The notes under the pieces are model-generated. The model did not search any database. It was not told the origin of the DNA and saw only the letters and a program-made list of their open reading frames with translations. Shown one piece after another: positions 13,017 to 14,161 of a stretch of 14,161 nt of DNA. Positions within the stretch are counted from its first letter, which is position 1. Each line of letters starts with the position of its first letter. Source of the stretch: CAYLLT01 sp964591605 (GTDB taxonomy: Bacteria; Planctomycetota; Phycisphaerae; UBA1845; PWPN01); the NCBI GenBank assembly GCA_964591605.1, contig CAZQEN010000194.1, positions 1-14,161 of the forward strand, given 5' to 3'. The position numbers and the translations under genes are program-made.

Positions 13017-13081
13017 GGCTGAGCCGCCGCCCACCCGGTCGGAGTCCGGCAGTTTTTACGGGGAATCGGGTCGGCGTTGTG

Positions 13082-13125
13082 GTGCAGCCGTCCTGGCTGC
13101 ACGGTGCAGGCGAGACGCCTGCACC
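13082..13125 (+). repeat. two-hairpin dispersed element, copy 2
   Basis: GTGCAGCC-GTCCT-GGCTGCAC (13082-13102; 8-bp stem, 5-nt loop) directly abuts GGTGCAGGCG-AGA-CGCCTGCACC (13103-13125; 10-bp stem, 3-nt loop). The second hairpin shares the core GGCGTCTCGCC, read on the minus strand, with the copy inside the nucleotidyltransferase gene. The stems pair perfectly although their sequences differ from copy 1. Confidence 0.7.
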
Positions 13126-13168
13126 AAAAGCGGCGGCCGCTGCCCGGAGCGATGGCCGCGCCCCATGC

Positions 13169-13244
13169 GTCACACCCCCCGGTCGGGGTCTGTGACGGTT
13201 TGGGCGGGCCTCATCACGGCAGCACCCGTCGCGGGAGCGACGGG
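13169..13244. repeat. two further hairpins in the def upstream spacer
   Basis: GTCACA (13169-13174) pairs with TGTGAC (13191-13196), with an inner CCCC/GGGG stem and a 2-nt bulge. CCCGTCGC-GGGA-GCGACGGG (13225-13244) is a perfect 8-bp stem with a 4-nt loop. No T-runs follow either. Confidence 0.45.
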
Positions 13245-13269
13245 AGGAATGCCGAAGGCGCCGGCTGAA

Positions 13270-13360
13270 CGGACCCTCTGCTTCCGCAGGGGGATCTGTC
13301 ATTCCGCAATCTGCACTGACGGATAAGTCCCGGACCCCCCGCTCCCGCGGGGGTTCTGAC
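13270..13360. repeat. duplicated hairpin unit (13270-13300 and 13331-13360)
   Basis: Two copies of a ~30-bp unit begin CGGACCC and end TCTGTC or TCTGAC. Their stems are CCCTCTGC-TTCC-GCAGGGGG (13274-13293, one G-T pair) and CCCCCGC-TCCC-GCGGGGG (13336-13353, perfect). Several stem differences are compensatory. The two starts are 61 bp apart. Confidence 0.55.
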
Positions 13361-13417
13361 GACGACGCAGGCCCAGGCGGTCACGCACCCCTCACGCGGC
13401 GCGGTCCCCGCGCCCGG

Positions 13418-13445
13418 TGGCACCGAAGAACGGCCCGGCTAAAAT
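13418..13445 (+). promoter_or_regulatory. candidate def promoter
   Basis: TAAAAT (13440-13445) is a good -10 box. The -35 is weak: TGGCAC at 13418-13423, 16 bp upstream. Transcription would begin near 13452, giving a leader of about 30 nt with a small hairpin GGCGG/CCGCC (13454-13469) just before the ribosome site AAAGG (13472-13476). Confidence 0.4.
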
Positions 13446-13481
13446 GTCCCGCAGGCGGCGTATCCCGCCGGAAAGGTCGCG

Positions 13482-14012
13482 ATGTCCGAGACGCCTCTTC
13501 CTACCCGGATAGTGCTCTACCCCGATCCCCGCTTGCGCCAGAAGTGCGTGCCCGTCCGGGTGTTCGATGACCGCCTGGCCGCCCTCGCCCGGCAGATGCT
13601 CGAGCTGATGAAGGCAAACCGCGGCGTCGGCCTGGCCGGCCCGCAGGTGGGCGTCGCCGATCGCATCTTCGTCTGCAACCCGACCGGCGAGCCCGCCGAC
13701 GACCGTGTTTACGTCAACCCGGAGCTCCTCGACCTCACCGGCGCCGTGGAGGGTGAAGAGGGCTGTCTCTCGATCCCCGAGGTGCGCGTCATCGTCCGCC
13801 GGGCCCGCCAGTGCACGATCCAGGCCGTCGACCTCGAGGGCCGGCCCGTCCAGCTCGGCGGCGCAGACCTGGTCGCCCGCATCTGGCAGCACGAGGTCGA
13901 CCACCTCGACGGCCGGCTGATCATCGACCGCATGAACGCCACCGACAAAATCGCCACCAAGAAACAACTTGCCCAGCTCGAATCCGACTACAAGAAATCC
14001 CAGAAACGGTAG
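13482..14012 (+). CDS. def: peptide deformylase
   Basis: This 176-aa protein carries all three deformylase motifs. Motif 1 is GVGLAGPQVG (48-57), where the second Ala of the usual GLAAxQ is Gly. Motif 2 is EGCLS (93-97), with C95 a metal ligand. Motif 3 is QHEVDHLDG (136-144), with H137 and H141 as ligands and E138 catalytic. The enzyme removes the formyl group from the N-terminal Met of new proteins. ATG at 13482 is preceded by AAAGG five bases upstream. Length is normal for bacterial PDF. No fmt or other usual partner lies within the window; the downstream neighbour is convergent. A 233-aa ORF on the opposite strand is a shadow. Confidence 0.96.
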   Translation: MSETPLPTRIVLYPDPRLRQKCVPVRVFDDRLAALARQMLELMKANRGVGLAGPQVGVADRIFVCNPTGEPADDRVYVNPELLDLTGAVEGEEGCLSIPEVRVIVRRARQCTIQAVDLEGRPVQLGGADLVARIWQHEVDHLDGRLIIDRMNATDKIATKKQLAQLESDYKKSQKR

Positions 14013-14094
14013 AGTCGCAGAGCCGCCGCCCGCGTCGCACGCATCGCCGATCCCGTCTTCGTCGCTGGACGATGGAAAAGGCCCAAGTTTCATG

Positions 14095-14161
14095 TCATGG
14101 GGCGATTGCGTCCTTCCCGCCCTTTTTGCGTTTCCGGGGGCGCCCGCGCGGGCGGATGCTG
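14095..14161 (-). CDS. C-terminal end of a convergent gene with a basic AT-hook-like tail (partial)
   Basis: Reading the minus strand from the window edge gives 21 residues before TGA at 14097-14095: SIRPRGRPRKRKKGGKDAIA plus a final P. 'RPRGRPRKRKK' is the kind of basic, Gly/Pro-containing tail found on DNA- or RNA-binding proteins and resembles an AT-hook core (RGRP). The other frames are less protein-like. The rest of the gene is outside the window, so neither its identity nor its existence is certain. It would converge on def across an 82-bp gap. Confidence 0.4.
   Translation of the reverse strand, partial: SIRPRGRPRKRKKGGKDAIAP

Larger units (their letters stand above)
12761..13481. other. 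721-bp divergent spacer packed with hairpin repeats
   Basis: This spacer lies between the TPR-rpsT operon (minus) and def (plus). It holds two tandem two-hairpin elements (12837-12877 and 13082-13125), a promoter reading left (12989-13016), and a run of further hairpins from 13169 to 13353 including a duplicated unit. ORFs across it are Arg/Pro-rich on both strands with no domains, and one spans the promoter. I see no gene. Confidence 0.6.

Noticed and set aside
12753..13034. 93-aa minus-strand ORF ahead of the TPR gene
   Set aside because: It contains the predicted promoter 12989-13016 and a hairpin repeat, and is Arg/Pro-rich.
12837..13353. CRISPR array or tandem direct repeat array
   Set aside because: Units differ in sequence, spacing is irregular and there are no conserved repeats with unique spacers. 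They are independent hairpins.
13270..13360. Classic rho-independent terminators
   Set aside because: The stems are good but no T-run follows on either strand, and the region is upstream of both flanking genes.
13392..14093. 233-aa minus-strand ORF
   Set aside because: Antisense to def, which has all three deformylase motifs.

Overview
The window is GC-rich, roughly two thirds G+C by eye. It looks like a planctomycete chromosome, perhaps Phycisphaerae-like. The reasons are a secreted GH172/DUF2961 protein, a methyltransferase-GT2 fusion, one-TM proteins with HEAT or zinc-ribbon domains, and intergenic spaces filled with small perfect hairpins whose off-frame translations (such as GETPVP and SPGQRPG) resemble spurious ORFs I remember from planctomycete genomes. 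The taxon is an inference; no rRNA is present.

Left part (1-1.9 kb, minus strand): two tandem pol-beta-fold nucleotidyltransferases of the RlaP/COG3541 type, linked to RNA repair. The promoter-distal one runs off the window, and a small membrane ORF lies between them. A perfect 9-bp inverted repeat separates this operon from a divergent higBA-type toxin-antitoxin pair (1.9-2.6 kb, plus strand), which carries its own palindrome.

Middle-left (2.9-6.3 kb, minus strand): a likely transcription unit in the order parD, parE, secreted GH172-like glycosidase, then a one-TM zinc-ribbon protein whose GTG overlaps the glycosidase stop codon. The two toxin-antitoxin modules bracket the glycosidase and zinc-ribbon genes.

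Middle (6.4-9.6 kb, minus strand): an unknown 150-aa protein, a methyltransferase fused to a GT2 glycosyltransferase, and a one-TM HEAT-repeat protein. A multi-TM protein is encoded divergently on the plus strand (9.8-10.6 kb) and converges on the next operon.

Right part (10.6-14.16 kb): a compact minus-strand operon of a TPR protein, rpsT (ribosomal protein S20, GTG start) and a RidA-family protein that lacks the usual catalytic arginine. A good sigma70-like promoter would give it a leader of about 220 nt. A 721-bp divergent spacer full of hairpins separates it from def (peptide deformylase, plus strand). The last 67 bases hold the basic C-terminal end of a convergent gene.

I did not find a clearly new multi-gene system. 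The most notable signals are a copy of the dispersed hairpin inside the coding region of one nucleotidyltransferase, stop codons placed in perfect hairpin loops, and the operator-like inverted repeats. No tRNA, rRNA, CRISPR array, transposase or replication origin is visible.
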